A DNA stretch of 64,000 nt. It comes from Herbaspirillum rhizosphaerae. Lineage in GTDB: Bacteria; Pseudomonadota; Gammaproteobacteria; Burkholderiales; Burkholderiaceae_D. The stretch spans positions 1-64,000 of the forward strand of contig NZ_LFLU01000018.1 of the NCBI RefSeq assembly GCF_001189965.1, given 5' to 3'. Below the pieces are notes generated by a model, which was not told the DNA's origin, searched no databases, and saw nothing but the letters and a program-made list of their open reading frames with translations. Shown here piece by piece: positions 34,560 to 45,560 of this stretch. Made by a program: the position numbers and the translations under genes. Within the stretch, counting starts at the first letter, position 1; the number at the start of each line of letters is the position of its first letter.

Positions 34560-34928
34560 TCAGCCCTTGGTCGCTGCCGGCTTGTCCGCCTTGGCATCCT
34601 GATCCTTCATTTTTTTAGGGAAAGGTTTCGCCTCGCCCTTGCCGGTGACCAGCGACTTGCTGCGAGGCTGGCCGTTGACCGTCAGGCCGGCATCGGACAG
34701 CTTGTTGGCGCTTTTGTCGCCCACGCCTTTGACGCGGGTTTCAAAGTCGGTCCAGTCCTTGAAGTCGCCCTTCTTGCGCTCATCCAGAATACGCTTGGAC
34801 ATCGCCGGGCCGATACCCTTGATACCGTCCAGTGCAGCCTGATCGCCCTTGTTAACGTCAACCTGGGCAAATGCCAGACCGGTGCTCATGACGAACGCGC
34901 AAAGTGCCAGCAAGATTTTTTTCAACAT
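34560..34928 (-). CDS. ComEA-family helix-hairpin-helix DNA-binding protein
   Basis: A small secreted protein of 122 residues. A signal peptide (MLKKILLALCAFVMSTGLAFAQ) is followed by the HhH domain: VDVNKGDQAALDGIKGIGPAMSKRILDERKKGDFKDW. ComEA proteins bind double-stranded DNA in the periplasm and pull it through the outer membrane during natural transformation. The tail is rich in Lys and Pro. The ATG start has a clear signal peptide behind it. No other competence genes are in the window, so a role in uptake is family knowledge only. Confidence 0.92.
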   Translation of the reverse strand: MLKKILLALCAFVMSTGLAFAQVDVNKGDQAALDGIKGIGPAMSKRILDERKKGDFKDWTDFETRVKGVGDKSANKLSDAGLTVNGQPRSKSLVTGKGEAKPFPKKMKDQDAKADKPAATKG

Positions 34929-35059
34929 AGTGTTCCTTTCGAGGTAAGCGTTGAATCAGTGATTGACAACACCGGCAGAGCAAATCGGCCGGCTATATGA
35001 TTTAACGATGCCTCGGAACAATAGTTGACTAAAAAACAACCAAATAAAACCAGAATAAA

Positions 35060-35989
35060 TTAGAGCGAAAGTTCTTCGCGCGTAACCGTCGCCGTCCCCA
35101 GCTTGCCGACCACGATGCCGCCGGCCAGATTCGCGATCCGAACCGCTTCCGGCAGCGCCGCGCCGTTCCCCAGCATCACGGCCAGGGTCGCAATCACCGT
35201 GTCTCCGGCGCCGGAGACGTCGAATACCTCGCGCGCAACGGCAGGGAAATTGACGACCTCGTTCTCCAGATACAGCGTCATGCCTTCTTCGGAGCGCGTC
35301 AGCAGCAGGGCCTCCAGTTCGAGCGCCTGGCGCAGGTTCTGCGCCTTTGCAGTCAGCTCCTCTTCGGTCTTCCACTGGCCGACAATCCGGATGAGTTCGG
35401 AACGGTTCGGCGTGAGGATGGAAGCGCCTTTGTAGCGCGAGAAATCATCGCCCTTGGGATCCACCAGGATCCGCTTGCCGAGCTTGCGGCCGACGCTGAT
35501 CATGTCGGCGACATTGACCAGGCTGCCCTTGGCGTAGTCGGACAGAATAATGACGTCATAATTGCCGGCCAGCGCATTGTATTGCGTCAGCTTGTCGCGC
35601 AGTACGGTGTCGGTCGGCGCATCTTCGAAATCGACCCGCACCAGTTGCTGCTGGCGGCCGATCACGCGCAGCTTGATGATGGTCGAGATGGCCTGATCGC
35701 GATTGAGGTAGCTGTCGATGCCCAGCTCGGACAGCAGGCCCTCGACCACCGAACCGGCCTCGTCCTGCCCGATGACCCCAAGCAGGCCGGTTTGCGCACC
35801 CAGGGTCGCGGCATTGCGCGCCACGTTGGCGGCGCCGCCCAGGCGCTCTTCGCGACGTTCGACGCGCACCACGGGCACGGGCGCTTCCGGCGAGATGCGA
35901 TTGACTTCGCCGAACCAGTAGCGGTCCAGCATGACGTCGCCGACGATCAGGATACGGGCGTTGTTCGCGGAAGAAAGTGTTGTCGCCAT
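35060..35989 (-). CDS. rfaE1: D-glycero-beta-D-manno-heptose-7-phosphate kinase
   Basis: Phosphorylates heptose 7-phosphate on the way to ADP-heptose for the lipopolysaccharide core. The 309 residues are a PfkB-family kinase with the signature DVSGAGDTVIATLAVMLGNG and the N-terminal GDVMLDRYWFGEVNRISPEAPVPV. Only the kinase half is present, so the adenylyltransferase is a separate gene (hldE split into rfaE1/rfaE2), as is common in this order. It starts 4 bp after the ugd stop codon on the same strand, so the two are probably co-transcribed. Confidence 0.94.
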   Translation of the reverse strand: MATTLSSANNARILIVGDVMLDRYWFGEVNRISPEAPVPVVRVERREERLGGAANVARNAATLGAQTGLLGVIGQDEAGSVVEGLLSELGIDSYLNRDQAISTIIKLRVIGRQQQLVRVDFEDAPTDTVLRDKLTQYNALAGNYDVIILSDYAKGSLVNVADMISVGRKLGKRILVDPKGDDFSRYKGASILTPNRSELIRIVGQWKTEEELTAKAQNLRQALELEALLLTRSEEGMTLYLENEVVNFPAVAREVFDVSGAGDTVIATLAVMLGNGAALPEAVRIANLAGGIVVGKLGTATVTREELSL

Positions 35990-35993
35990 GAAC

Positions 35994-37370
35994 TTACGCC
36001 TTGGTCAGGATGGAACGGCCGATGCCATGATATTCAACGCCGATGTCGGCCATCACTTGCGGCTCAAACAGATTGCGGCCATCGAAGATGACCGGGTTCT
36101 TGAGCTTGCGCTTGAGCTGATCGAAATCGGGGCTTCTGAACGCCTTCCATTCGGTCACGATGGCCAGTGCATCCGCATCCTGCAGCGCATCCATCGGGCT
36201 TTCGCAGAAACGGATACGCGCCAGCGCTTCCTGGTTATCGGCAAAATCCAGCGCCAGCACGCGCCGGGCTTCCTTCATGGCCACCGGATCATACACGGCG
36301 ACCGTGGCGCCGCGCTCGATCAGTTCGCCCAGCAAGACGCGCGAAGAGGCTTCACGCATGTCGTCGGTATTCGGTTTGAACGCCAGGCCCCAGATGGCGA
36401 AATGCTTGCCTTGCAGATTTTCACCGAAGCGCGTCACCACCTTCTTGCCGAGCACGTGCTTCTGGTTGTTGTTGACCTGCTCCACTGCGCGCAGGATATG
36501 CAATTCCTGGCCGTAGTCGCGCGCCGTGCGTTCCAGCGCCTGCACGTCTTTCGGGAAACACGAACCCCCGTAACCGCAGCCGGCGTACAGGAAACTGTGG
36601 CCGATACGCGGATCGGAGCCGATGCCGTGACGCACAGCCTCGATGTCGGCGCCGACCTTGTCCGCGAGATTGGCCAGTTCGTTCATGAACGAGATGCGCG
36701 TGGCCAGCATGGCGTTGGCGGCGTACTTGGTGAACTCCGCGGAACGCACATCCATCCAGTAGGTGCGCTCGTGATTGCGATTGAAGGGAGCATACAGCTT
36801 CTTCATCGTCGAATACGCCTGCTGCCCTTCCGGCGTATTGTCGTGACCGATGACGATGCGATCCGGACGCATGAAGTCTTCAACCGCGGCGCCTTCCTTG
36901 AGGAATTCCGGATTGGACACCACCGAGAAGGACGCGTCCTTGACAGCACGCTGTTCCAGCTCTTGCCGGATCGCTGCATGCACACGATCGGCCGTGCCGA
37001 CCGGCACCGTCGATTTGTCGACGATGACCTTGAAACCGGTCATGTACTTGCCGATGTTGCGCGCCGCTGCGAGGACGTATTGCAGATCGGCAGAGCCGTC
37101 TTCATCCGGAGGCGTGCCCACTGCGATGAACTGGACATCGCCATGCGCTACGCTGGCGGCGACATCGGTAGAAAACGTCAGGCGGCCGGCAGCGCGGTTG
37201 CGCGCCACGACGTCTTCCAATCCCGGCTCATGGATAGGAATGCCGCCGTTGTTGAGGATATCGACCTTGGACTGATCGACGTCCAGGCAAAACACATCGT
37301 TGCCCAGCTCTGCCAGGCAGGCTCCGGTAACAAGCCCGACATAGCCGGTGCCGATAATGGTAATTTTCAT
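35994..37370 (-). CDS. ugd: UDP-glucose 6-dehydrogenase
   Basis: Oxidises UDP-glucose to UDP-glucuronate with two NAD+, a precursor of surface polysaccharides and of 4-amino-arabinose modification. The 458 residues have the Rossmann loop [18 protein letters not shown] at the N-terminus and the active-site cysteine in [18 protein letters not shown]. The C-terminal UDP-binding domain includes [18 protein letters not shown]. The stop codon is 4 bp before rfaE1. The lapB stop is 32 bp upstream of its start. Confidence 0.96.
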   Translation of the reverse strand: MKITIIGTGYVGLVTGACLAELGNDVFCLDVDQSKVDILNNGGIPIHEPGLEDVVARNRAAGRLTFSTDVAASVAHGDVQFIAVGTPPDEDGSADLQYVLAAARNIGKYMTGFKVIVDKSTVPVGTADRVHAAIRQELEQRAVKDASFSVVSNPEFLKEGAAVEDFMRPDRIVIGHDNTPEGQQAYSTMKKLYAPFNRNHERTYWMDVRSAEFTKYAANAMLATRISFMNELANLADKVGADIEAVRHGIGSDPRIGHSFLYAGCGYGGSCFPKDVQALERTARDYGQELHILRAVEQVNNNQKHVLGKKVVTRFGENLQGKHFAIWGLAFKPNTDDMREASSRVLLGELIERGATVAVYDPVAMKEARRVLALDFADNQEALARIRFCESPMDALQDADALAIVTEWKAFRSPDFDQLKRKLKNPVIFDGRNLFEPQVMADIGVEYHGIGRSILTKA

Positions 37371-37402
37371 AGTATTCCTACAGATGCGAGCGCCTGAGCA
37401 CT

Positions 37403-38578
37403 CTAGTTCATCACATTCAATTCTTCAGTACGGCGCGGCGGATAGGTTTCCCAATGATTGCAGCCGGGGCAATGCCAGTAAAACTGGCGCGCCTTGAAGC
37501 CGCAATGCGTGCACTGGTAGCGCGCCAGCTTTTGCGTATAGCTGTGCACCAGCGTCTTGACCACCGATAACTCAGGACGGATTTCCGCCGGCGCATTGAT
37601 CATGCGCGCTTCCAGGAATTTGTCCAGACCCAGCAAGGTAGGCGTACGGCGCAGCTCATCGCTCACCAGCTGGTTGGCCGCTTCAACGCCTTCCAGCTCC
37701 AGCACCGCCTTGAAAACCACTTCCAGCAAATCGATGGAAGAAGCTTCGGCCAGATAGGCGCGCAGCAAATTCAAGCCCTCCTTCATGCGACCTACGGCTT
37801 GATAGCCGTCGAGCAAACGCTGCGCCACCAAGGCGGCATGCGGCACGCTTTGGTGCTCGACCCGGCGCCAGGCCAGCAATGCCGCTTCCACATCGCCCTT
37901 GGCCAGATAAACGTCGCCCAGCAGGATATTCGCGCGCACGCTCTTGCGGTCCGTGGCCAGCGCTTTTTCCAGCATGTTCATGGCGGCGTCGGGATTGGTG
38001 TGCACCAGCTCATCTTCCGCCAGTTCGCAATAGAACTGTGCGATTTCCTTTTGCCGCCCGCCTGCGCCGGAGGCTTGCAAGGTCTCGGCGGCCTTGATGG
38101 CGCGCGCCCATTCTTTTTCGCGTTGATAAATTTCCAGCAAGGCGCGACCGGCCTGGGCGCCATATTGCGTGTCGTTGAGCAGATGGAAGGTTTCTTCCGC
38201 ACGATCCAGCAAGCCCGCTTTCAGGTAATCCTGACCGAGTTCGTATTGCGCATGCGCCTTGTGCTCAGCCGGCAAATCGGGACGCGCCAGCAAGTTTTGG
38301 TGGACGCGGATGGCGCGTTCGGTTTCGCCGCGGCGGCGGAACAGATTGCCCAGCGCGAAGTGCAGGTCGACCGTTTCCGGATCCAGCTTGACGATTTCGA
38401 TGAACGCATCGATCGCTTTGTCCGGCTGTTCATTCAGAAGGAAATTCAATCCCTTGAAGTAACCGCGCGGCAAGGTGCGCGATTCGGAAATCAACTGGTT
38501 GATATCGACACGCGCCGCAATCCAGCCCAGCCCGAAGAAGACGGGAATACCCAGCAGCCACCAGAATTCAAATTCCAT
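37403..38578 (-). CDS. lapB: Lipopolysaccharide assembly protein LapB (YciM)
   Basis: A 391-residue regulator of LpxC turnover and lipopolysaccharide assembly. The first 20 residues form a membrane anchor ([20 protein letters not shown]). The middle holds many TPR repeats (for example [34 protein letters not shown]). The C-terminus has a rubredoxin-like zinc module, [26 protein letters not shown]. LapA follows upstream on the same strand with a 12-bp gap, as in Escherichia coli. With ugd and rfaE1 it makes an envelope cluster. Confidence 0.95.
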   Translation of the reverse strand: MEFEFWWLLGIPVFFGLGWIAARVDINQLISESRTLPRGYFKGLNFLLNEQPDKAIDAFIEIVKLDPETVDLHFALGNLFRRRGETERAIRVHQNLLARPDLPAEHKAHAQYELGQDYLKAGLLDRAEETFHLLNDTQYGAQAGRALLEIYQREKEWARAIKAAETLQASGAGGRQKEIAQFYCELAEDELVHTNPDAAMNMLEKALATDRKSVRANILLGDVYLAKGDVEAALLAWRRVEHQSVPHAALVAQRLLDGYQAVGRMKEGLNLLRAYLAEASSIDLLEVVFKAVLELEGVEAANQLVSDELRRTPTLLGLDKFLEARMINAPAEIRPELSVVKTLVHSYTQKLARYQCTHCGFKARQFYWHCPGCNHWETYPPRRTEELNVMN

Positions 38579-38590
38579 AAAAATCTTTTT

Positions 38591-38923
38591 TTAGATGAGA
38601 TGCTGCGGTGGAACAGGAACAATGCTATCCGGTTGCGGCGGCTGGATCTGCGCCAGCTGCTGCGCTTCGCGTTCTTTCTGCAGCGTCGAGACGGCTTTCT
38701 TGTGCCTGGAAGCTTCGCGGCGATGGCGGAACACGACCGGCGTCATGGCCAGCACGCCCAGAATGGCGCCGCCGACGAAGCAGACCAGCAAGACCAGCAC
38801 CAGCGGATCGGTGCGTTCATAACCGAGGAAGAAATGCAGCGTGATTTCTTGCGTGTTTTTCAGCGCAAAGAAAAAGAAAAGAATAAACAGGATGGCCGCA
38901 ATCAGTCTTGAAATTATCTTCAT
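38591..38923 (-). CDS. lapA: LapA family protein (DUF1049)
   Basis: A small membrane protein of 110 residues. The ATG at 38923 (MKIISRLIAAILFILFFFFALKN) has an AAAGGA site; a longer in-frame start is not needed. Two hydrophobic segments are separated by a short loop (NTQEITLHFFLGYERTDP), then LVLVLLVCFVGGAILGVLAM, with a basic tail. It precedes lapB, with which it acts in lipopolysaccharide assembly. Confidence 0.9.
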   Translation of the reverse strand: MKIISRLIAAILFILFFFFALKNTQEITLHFFLGYERTDPLVLVLLVCFVGGAILGVLAMTPVVFRHRREASRHKKAVSTLQKEREAQQLAQIQPPQPDSIVPVPPQHLI

Positions 38924-39060
38924 GGCGCTAATCCTTTTTTTGATGTATTGGCCCGGCCGCAATGGCCTGGCGACAAGGTACAGCATGCTGCACGGACGAT
39001 CAAACGGCAGGAAACCTGTTTAACCGGATCGCCGATACGGCAGAGTTGAAATTGTACGTG

Positions 39061-39089
39061 AAAAAAAACGGCATCCAAAGATGCCGTTT
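39061..39089 (-). terminator. Terminator after ihfB
   Basis: A CGGCATC/GATGCCG stem with a CAAA loop; the eight A on its left become a T-run on the minus strand. It lies about 70 bp past the ihfB stop and separates ihfB from lapA. Confidence 0.9.
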
Positions 39090-39158
39090 GATTTGTTAAG
39101 CGCTATTTACACTCAGTGCGCTCAACGGTCCCGCTTGCTCTGCAGCAGGCGCAACAAC

Positions 39159-39464
39159 TTAGTCTTCCTTGATGGGTTGCCCCACCATGGCGTCGACACG
39201 CTCACGCAATTCCTTGCCGGGCTTGAAATGAGGTACGCGCTTTTCCGGCACCATCACTTTGTCACCCGACTTGGGATTGCGACCGATGCGAGGCGGCCTG
39301 CGATTTAACGCAAAGCTGCCAAAACCACGGATCTCGATACGCTGGCCGGTTGCAAGTGCATCGACCATTGCATCGAGGATGGTTTTGACCGCGTAATCCG
39401 CATCCTTGGCGACAAGTTGCGGATAACGCTCAGCCAGGCGAGCGATCAGCTCAGACTTGGTCAT
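39159..39464 (-). CDS. ihfB: Integration host factor beta subunit
   Basis: A 101-residue DNA-bending protein. It has the HU/IHF signature [23 protein letters not shown], with the arm proline, and the beta-type N-terminus [20 protein letters not shown] beta pairs with IHF alpha, encoded elsewhere. It starts 13 bp after the rpsA stop, the classic rpsA-ihfB arrangement. Confidence 0.97.
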   Translation of the reverse strand: MTKSELIARLAERYPQLVAKDADYAVKTILDAMVDALATGQRIEIRGFGSFALNRRPPRIGRNPKSGDKVMVPEKRVPHFKPGKELRERVDAMVGQPIKED

Positions 39465-39477
39465 TATGCTCGACTAA

Positions 39478-41193
39478 TCAGTTCTTGTTGTCGAGCTTTG
39501 CCTTCAGCAGTGCACCCAGGCTGGTGGTACCGGAAGCGGCGCTGGAGTCCGAAGACATCTTTTGCATTGCTTCCTGAGTCTCAGCGTTGTCCTTTGCCTT
39601 GATCGACAATTGGATGCTGCGTGCCTTGCGGTCGATGTTGATGACCAGTGCTTCAACGCTGTCGCCGACCTTCAGGTGGGTACCGGCATCTTCAACGCGG
39701 TCGCGCGAGATTTCGGATGCACGCAGGTAGCCTTCGACTTCGTCGGACAACTGGATCACTGCGCCCTTAGGCTCGACCGACTTGACGGTACCGGTAACCA
39801 GTGCGCCCTTGTCGTTCATTGCAGCGAAGTTGTTGAACGGATCGCCTTCCAGTTGCTTGACGCCCAGGGAAACGCGCTCACGCTCGACGTCGATTGCCAG
39901 AACAACGGCTTCCAGCTCGTCGCCCTTCTTGAAGCGGCGGACAGCTTCTTCGCCGGTTTCAGTCCAGGACAGGTCGGACAGGTGAACCAGACCGTCGATG
40001 TTGCCGGTCAGGCCGATAAACACGCCGAAGTCGGTGATCGACTTGATGGCGCCCTTGACCTTGTCGCCCTTCTTGTGGCTGATCGCGAAATCATCCCAAG
40101 GATTCGGCTTGCATTGCTTCATGCCCAGGCTGATACGGCGACGCTCTTCGTCGATTTCCAGAACCATGACTTCAACTTCGTCGCCCAGCTGAACAACCTT
40201 GTTAGGCGCGACGTTCTTGTTGGTCCAGTCCATTTCGGAAACGTGCACCAGGCCTTCGATACCTTGCTCGACTTCGACGAATGCGCCGTAGTCGGTCAGG
40301 TTGGTGACCTTACCGAACAGGCGTGTGCCTTGTGGGTAACGACGGGACAGACCTGTCCACGGGTCGTCGCCCAGTTGCTTGACGCCCAGCGAAACGCGGT
40401 TCTTCTCTTGATCGTACTTGAGGACCTTGGCAGTGATCTCTTGACCGACTGTGAGCACTTCCGATGGGTGACGCACACGACGCCATGCCAGATCGGTGAT
40501 GTGCAACAGGCCGTCGATACCGCCCAGATCCACGAACGCGCCGTAGTCGGTGATGTTCTTGACGACACCGGTAACCACAGTGCCTTCTTTCAGGGTTTCC
40601 ATCAGCTTTTGACGCTCTTCGCCCATCGATGCTTCGATGACGGCGCGACGCGACAACACGACGTTGTTGCGCTTGCGATCCAGCTTGATAACCTTGAATT
40701 CCAGGGTCTTGCCTTCGAAAGGCGTTGTATCCTTGACCGGACGTGTATCCACCAGCGAACCTGGCAGGAAGGCACGAATACCGTTGGTCAGAACGGTCAG
40801 GCCGCCCTTGACCTTGCCATTGACAGTACCAACGACGATCTCGCCGGACTCCATCGCTTTTTCGAGCGAGAGCCACGATGCCAGACGCTTGGCCTTGTCA
40901 CGCGACAGGATAGTGTCGCCGAAACCGTTTTCCAGCGATTCGATCGCGACGGAGATGAAATCGCCGACGTTGACTTCGAGTTCGCCGTTGTCATTTTTGA
41001 ATTCTTCGATAGGAATGAAGGCTTCGGACTTCAGGCCGGCGTTGACGATAACGAAGTTATGGTCGAGGCGGACGACTTCAGCCGAAATGACTTCACCAGA
41101 ACGCATGTCTTGACGTGACAGCGATTCTTCAAACAGCGCTGCAAATGCATCAGCGCCAGCGGCTCCAGGAGCCAGGACAGTAGTGGTAGACAT
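39478..41193 (-). CDS. rpsA: 30S ribosomal protein S1
   Basis: A 571-residue RNA-binding ribosomal protein with six S1 (OB-fold) domains; repeated segments such as [34 protein letters not shown] and the related VHVSEMDW and VHLSDLSW motifs mark them. The ATG at 41193 ([25 protein letters not shown]) is preferred over a longer in-frame start. It lies between cmk and ihfB, the order found throughout the proteobacteria. S1 lets the 30S subunit bind leaders with weak Shine-Dalgarno sequences. Confidence 0.97.
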   Translation of the reverse strand: MSTTTVLAPGAAGADAFAALFEESLSRQDMRSGEVISAEVVRLDHNFVIVNAGLKSEAFIPIEEFKNDNGELEVNVGDFISVAIESLENGFGDTILSRDKAKRLASWLSLEKAMESGEIVVGTVNGKVKGGLTVLTNGIRAFLPGSLVDTRPVKDTTPFEGKTLEFKVIKLDRKRNNVVLSRRAVIEASMGEERQKLMETLKEGTVVTGVVKNITDYGAFVDLGGIDGLLHITDLAWRRVRHPSEVLTVGQEITAKVLKYDQEKNRVSLGVKQLGDDPWTGLSRRYPQGTRLFGKVTNLTDYGAFVEVEQGIEGLVHVSEMDWTNKNVAPNKVVQLGDEVEVMVLEIDEERRRISLGMKQCKPNPWDDFAISHKKGDKVKGAIKSITDFGVFIGLTGNIDGLVHLSDLSWTETGEEAVRRFKKGDELEAVVLAIDVERERVSLGVKQLEGDPFNNFAAMNDKGALVTGTVKSVEPKGAVIQLSDEVEGYLRASEISRDRVEDAGTHLKVGDSVEALVINIDRKARSIQLSIKAKDNAETQEAMQKMSSDSSAASGTTSLGALLKAKLDNKN

Positions 41194-41378
41194 AGATTTA
41201 AGAAAGGTGTTGGCCAGTATCCGGTCGCGATTTGCAGAAATCAAACTGCTGACGATGCACGCAAAGGGCGATGAATATTGGGTTTAGGTTTATCAACACT
41301 CGCCGGACTTTGCATCTGGCGAGCACCAATGGCATTGCAAAACAACAAATAAAACAGCAACAACTGCTAATAAAACGC

Positions 41379-42041
41379 TTATAAAGCCGCGTACCAGCTG
41401 AGCACCTGCTTGACCGCCGCATCGGCTGTCATGTCGGAAGTATCCAGTAGATATGCCCCTTCCGCCGGCTTGAGAGGCGCCGACGCACGATTCATGTCCC
41501 GTGCATCACGCTCCCTCAAATCCTTCGAGAGGTCTTCCATATTAGCAGGAAAACCCTTGTCAATCAATTGCTTATAGCGTCTTTGCGCCCTGGCTTCCAC
41601 GCTGGCGGTCAAAAAGACCTTCAACGGGGCATGCGGGAAGATCACCGTACCCATGTCGCGACCGTCGGCAACCAGGCCGGGCGCCTTGCGAAAACCCAGC
41701 TGCAAGCCATACAAAGCATGGCGAACCGTTGATAAAACAGCAATTTTTGAAGCTGTATTGCCGACTTCTTCCGCCCGGATTGCCTGCGTGACATCTTCGT
41801 TGGCGAGAAAGATATGGCCGCCGTCGAAATGGCAATTCAGATGCTCGGCGCTCTTGGCCAGGGCGTGTTCGTCATTCATCGCCACGCCGCGACGGATCGC
41901 GGACAAGGCAGTCAGACGATACAAGGCGCCCGAATCCAGATAGTGGAAGCCGAGATGTTGCGCTACTTTTTGCGCCACCGTACCTTTGCCCGATGCAGTC
42001 GGGCCGTCGATGGCAATGACGGGAATAGTTGCCGCGTTCAT
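41379..42041 (-). CDS. cmk: Cytidylate kinase
   Basis: Phosphorylates CMP and dCMP. The 220 residues start with the P-loop [23 protein letters not shown] and the substrate-binding segment [15 protein letters not shown]; the CMP-binding [10 protein letters not shown] motif follows later. It is between aroA and rpsA on the same strand, 45 bp after aroA. Confidence 0.96.
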   Translation of the reverse strand: MNAATIPVIAIDGPTASGKGTVAQKVAQHLGFHYLDSGALYRLTALSAIRRGVAMNDEHALAKSAEHLNCHFDGGHIFLANEDVTQAIRAEEVGNTASKIAVLSTVRHALYGLQLGFRKAPGLVADGRDMGTVIFPHAPLKVFLTASVEARAQRRYKQLIDKGFPANMEDLSKDLRERDARDMNRASAPLKPAEGAYLLDTSDMTADAAVKQVLSWYAAL

Positions 42042-42085
42042 GGGAATCCCCGTTTATCAGTGAAATCAGTAAAAACTCTGGCCGA

Positions 42086-43417
42086 TCAAATCAGTGTCTG
42101 CTCGGCAATATGCTCGAACACCCGAAAGTAGTCCGGGAACGTCTTGGCCACGCATTTCGGATCGTTGATGCGCACGCGGGTGCCCTGGCGCGCGGCGCCA
42201 TCAAGCGAGGCCAGCGAGAAACACATCGCCATGCGATGGTCGTCGTAAGTATCGATGGTCGCAGGGGTCAGTTGCGCGGGCGGCGTCACGCTCAGATAGT
42301 CTTCCCCCTCTTCCACGGTCGCGCCGAGCTTGCGCAATTCGGTCGCCATGGCAGCCAGACGGTCGGTTTCCTTGACGCGCCAGCTGGCGATATTGCGCAG
42401 GACGCTGGTGCCGTCTGCGTACAAGGCCGCCACTGCGATCGTCATGGCGGCGTCGGGAATGTGGTTGAAGTCGGTATCGATGGCTTTCAACACGCCATTG
42501 GATGAGGCCTCGATCCAGTTATCGCCCATGGTGATGGTCGCGCCCATCTGGCGCAAGGCCTCGACAAAGCGCACGTCCCCCTGGATGCTGTCCTTGCCGA
42601 CGCCTTCCACCCGGATCGGTCCGCCGGCAATCGCGCCGGCCGCCAGGAAGTAGGACGCGGAAGACGCATCACCTTCGACATGGATGACGTCCGGACTCTG
42701 ATAATGCTGGCCGGCCGCCACCGTGAACGATTGCCAGCCGTCGCGCTGCACCTCGATGCCGAAACGGCGCATCAGGTTCAGGGTAATTTCGATGTAAGGC
42801 TTGGAAATCAGCTCGCCGACGACTTCAATGGTCATCGGCTCGCTCTTGGCCATCAAGGGTGCCGCCATCAGCAGCGCCGTCAGGAATTGACTCGACACGT
42901 TGCCGCGCACCTTCATGCGATGCGCATTGAGCATGCCGCGGCGGATATGCAGGGGTGGATAGCCGGCATTGCCGGTGTATTCGATCTGCATGCCGACGTC
43001 GTTCAGGGCATCGACCAGATCGCCGATCGGACGCTCATGCATGCGCGCCACGCCGTGCAAGGTGTAGTCGCCGCCGATGACCGCAAGCGCCGCCGTCAGC
43101 GGACGAATCGCGGTGCCGGCATTACCCATGAACAAATCCGCCTGGTGCACCGGCAACACGCCGTCCACGCCATGCACGATGTAATCCTGCGTGCCGTCGA
43201 CCTGCTCCCATTTGACGCCCAGCTGCTGCAAGGCCATCAGCATCACCAGCGTATCGTCGGAGGCCAGCAGATCCATGATTTTCGTCGTACCGCGCGACAA
43301 GGCCGCCAGCAGCAGGATGCGGTTGGAGATGCTCTTGGAGCCCGGCAACTTGACCGTACCTTGTACGTGGGCGACAGGCGCCAGATCGATGTGATGTGGA
43401 TAGGAAGCTTGCTTCAT
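42086..43417 (-). CDS. aroA: 5-Enolpyruvylshikimate-3-phosphate synthase
   Basis: Adds the enolpyruvyl group to shikimate 3-phosphate, the sixth step of the shikimate pathway. The 443 residues contain the signatures [20 protein letters not shown] and the [18 protein letters not shown]-like loop ([17 protein letters not shown]), with [19 protein letters not shown] near the C-terminus. The Gly-Thr-Ala-Ile-Arg segment keeps the Gly/Pro pattern of ordinary class I enzymes. It lies in the tyrA-aroA-cmk run with a 109-bp gap after tyrA. Confidence 0.96.
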   Translation of the reverse strand: MKQASYPHHIDLAPVAHVQGTVKLPGSKSISNRILLLAALSRGTTKIMDLLASDDTLVMLMALQQLGVKWEQVDGTQDYIVHGVDGVLPVHQADLFMGNAGTAIRPLTAALAVIGGDYTLHGVARMHERPIGDLVDALNDVGMQIEYTGNAGYPPLHIRRGMLNAHRMKVRGNVSSQFLTALLMAAPLMAKSEPMTIEVVGELISKPYIEITLNLMRRFGIEVQRDGWQSFTVAAGQHYQSPDVIHVEGDASSASYFLAAGAIAGGPIRVEGVGKDSIQGDVRFVEALRQMGATITMGDNWIEASSNGVLKAIDTDFNHIPDAAMTIAVAALYADGTSVLRNIASWRVKETDRLAAMATELRKLGATVEEGEDYLSVTPPAQLTPATIDTYDDHRMAMCFSLASLDGAARQGTRVRINDPKCVAKTFPDYFRVFEHIAEQTLI

Positions 43418-43526
43418 CGGAATTCGTGGTTCACAAGGTTAATAGCGGATTAATAACAGGCTGATAGCAGACTGACAGCGAAAATACTTCGGCTCGGCGA
43501 TGGCGGAAAGACAGCTAGCCAACGGC

Positions 43527-44423
43527 TTAATCGCCGCCCTCTTTACTTTGCCGCTCGGCCGTTTCGATCGCTACAGACCAATTGTGCCGTGCCTGCTGGG
43601 CATTTGCGTAAATTTTTTCCAGGCCGTCGCTGTCGCGCTCGACCAGCATCTTGCGCATGCGGATCAGCTGGACCAGATAAGCGTCTAGCTCGTGCAGCAA
43701 AGCGGCGCGATTGGCGAGCGAAATATCGCGCCACATTTCCGGCGAGGAACCGGCGATGCGCGTGAAATCGCGGAAGCCGCTGGCGGCGTACTGAAACAGA
43801 ATCGGCGCATGCGGCTTCGACGCGATGTCGTCCACCAGCGCGTAGGCCAGCAAGTGCGGCAAGTGACTGACCGACGCAAAGACGGCGTCGTGCTCCTGCG
43901 GAGTCAGGCGATGAATCAGCGCCCCGCAGGCCTGCCAGGCTTGCGCCACACGATCGATATCCTGTTCGGTGTTTTCCGGCAAGGAAGTAATCACCGTTTT
44001 CTTGCCCACGTACAGATCGTCCAAGGCCGCATCCGGACCGTTTTGTTCACGTCCGGCGATCGGATGCCCCGGCACGAATTGCGCGATCTTGTCGCCCAGG
44101 GCTTCGCGCGCGGCGGCAACGACATCGGCCTTGGTGCTGCCGGCATCCGTGACGACGGTGCCCGGCTGCAGATGCGGCGCAATGCTTGCCAGAATCGCAC
44201 CGGTCTGAGCAACCGGCGCCGCCAGCATGATCAGGTCCGCACCTTGCACGGCATCGGCGACATCGGTGCTGAGTTCATCGATGATGCCCAGTTCCTTTGC
44301 GCGCGCCAGCGATGCTTCCGTACGACCGACACCGACCACGCGCTCTACGGCGCCGGCTTTTTTCAATGCCAGTGCAAACGAACCGCCGATCAGGCCGACG
44401 CCAAAGACAACTATTTTCTTCAC
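43527..44423 (-). CDS. tyrA: Prephenate dehydrogenase
   Basis: Oxidatively decarboxylates prephenate to 4-hydroxyphenylpyruvate for tyrosine. The 298 residues start with the NAD-binding motif VFGVGLIGGSFALALKKAG and contain the substrate-binding segment AGREQNGPDAALDDLYVGKK. The start is a GTG at 44423, 12 bp after the hisC stop codon. It is monofunctional, with no chorismate mutase domain; that activity is fused to PheA next door. Confidence 0.95.
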   Translation of the reverse strand: MKKIVVFGVGLIGGSFALALKKAGAVERVVGVGRTEASLARAKELGIIDELSTDVADAVQGADLIMLAAPVAQTGAILASIAPHLQPGTVVTDAGSTKADVVAAAREALGDKIAQFVPGHPIAGREQNGPDAALDDLYVGKKTVITSLPENTEQDIDRVAQAWQACGALIHRLTPQEHDAVFASVSHLPHLLAYALVDDIASKPHAPILFQYAASGFRDFTRIAGSSPEMWRDISLANRAALLHELDAYLVQLIRMRKMLVERDSDGLEKIYANAQQARHNWSVAIETAERQSKEGGD

Positions 44424-44435
44424 TATGTTCAGCCT

Positions 44436-45542
44436 TCAGCCCAGAACGACTTTCAATGCGTCGATAAACGCAGCATTTTCTTCCGGCAGGCCGATGGTGA
44501 TGCGCAGCCATTGCGGCAAGCCGTAGTTGCCGACCGGGCGCACGATGATGCCCTTCTTCAGCAATGCCAGGTTGACGCGCGCACCGGCGCCCTCGTCATC
44601 GCCCACCTTGACCAGCACGAAGTTGCCGTACGACGGCACGTACTTCAAGCCCAGCGCGTCGAATGCAGCGATCAGTTGCTGGTAGCCCTGCGCATTGATC
44701 TCGGCGCTCTTTTGCAAGAATGCCTTGTCGTTAAGTGCAGCAACCGCAGCCGCCTGCGCCAGCGAATTGACGTTGAACGGTTGGCGGATGCGGTTGAGCA
44801 AATCGGTCACGCCCGGCTGCGCAATCGCAAAACCGACACGCAGACCGGCCAGCCCGTAAGCCTTGGACATGGTGCGCGAGACGATCAGATTCGGATAAGT
44901 GCGCACCCAGTCGGTCGACTCATATTGCAAATCGGCGGACAGGTATTCGTTGTAGGCTTCGTCGATCACCACCACGACATGTTGCGGCACCGCCTTGAGG
45001 AAAGCATCCAGCTCCGCCGGCGGCAGGAAGGTGCCGGTCGGATTGTTCGGATTGGCGATATAGATCAGGCGCGTATCGTCGGCGATGGCCGCCGCCATGG
45101 CTTGCAAGTCGTGACCGAAATCCTTGGCCTTGACCTCAATCGCGCGTGCGCCAACGGCTTGTGTCGCCAGCGCATAGACCAGGAAACCGTATTGCGCGTA
45201 GACCACCGACTGTGTCGGCTGCACGAAGGCATGCGCCGCCAGTTCCAGGATGTCGTTGCTGCCGTTGCCGAGCGTGATCCAGTCTTGCGGGACGTTGTAC
45301 TTGGCGCTGATGGCGGCCTTCAGGTCGAAGCCGTTGGCATCGGGATAGCGGCCGATATCGGCGACGGCCTTCTGCATGGCCAGCTTGGCCGACTCCGGCA
45401 TGCCCAACGGGTTTTCGTTGGATGCCAGCTTGATGATCTTGCTCTCTTCCAGGCCGAACTCGCGCGCAACTTCGGCGATCGGTTTGCCTGCTTGATACGG
45501 CGCGAGCGCGCGCACGTAATCCGGACCAAATTGTGTGGACAT
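44436..45542 (-). CDS. hisC: Histidinol-phosphate aminotransferase (HisC family)
   Basis: A 368-residue class I/II PLP aminotransferase. The Schiff-base lysine lies in IVSRTMSKAYGLAGLRVGFAI, and the substrate motif ASNENPLGMPESAK is at residue about 40. HisC2-type enzymes between pheA and tyrA often also transaminate phenylpyruvate or hydroxyphenylpyruvate, so it probably finishes phenylalanine and tyrosine synthesis here as well as or instead of histidine. It starts 18 bp after pheA. Confidence 0.94.
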   Translation of the reverse strand: MSTQFGPDYVRALAPYQAGKPIAEVAREFGLEESKIIKLASNENPLGMPESAKLAMQKAVADIGRYPDANGFDLKAAISAKYNVPQDWITLGNGSNDILELAAHAFVQPTQSVVYAQYGFLVYALATQAVGARAIEVKAKDFGHDLQAMAAAIADDTRLIYIANPNNPTGTFLPPAELDAFLKAVPQHVVVVIDEAYNEYLSADLQYESTDWVRTYPNLIVSRTMSKAYGLAGLRVGFAIAQPGVTDLLNRIRQPFNVNSLAQAAAVAALNDKAFLQKSAEINAQGYQQLIAAFDALGLKYVPSYGNFVLVKVGDDEGAGARVNLALLKKGIIVRPVGNYGLPQWLRITIGLPEENAAFIDALKVVLG

Positions 45543-45560
45543 GATGAACCTTCGTATGAC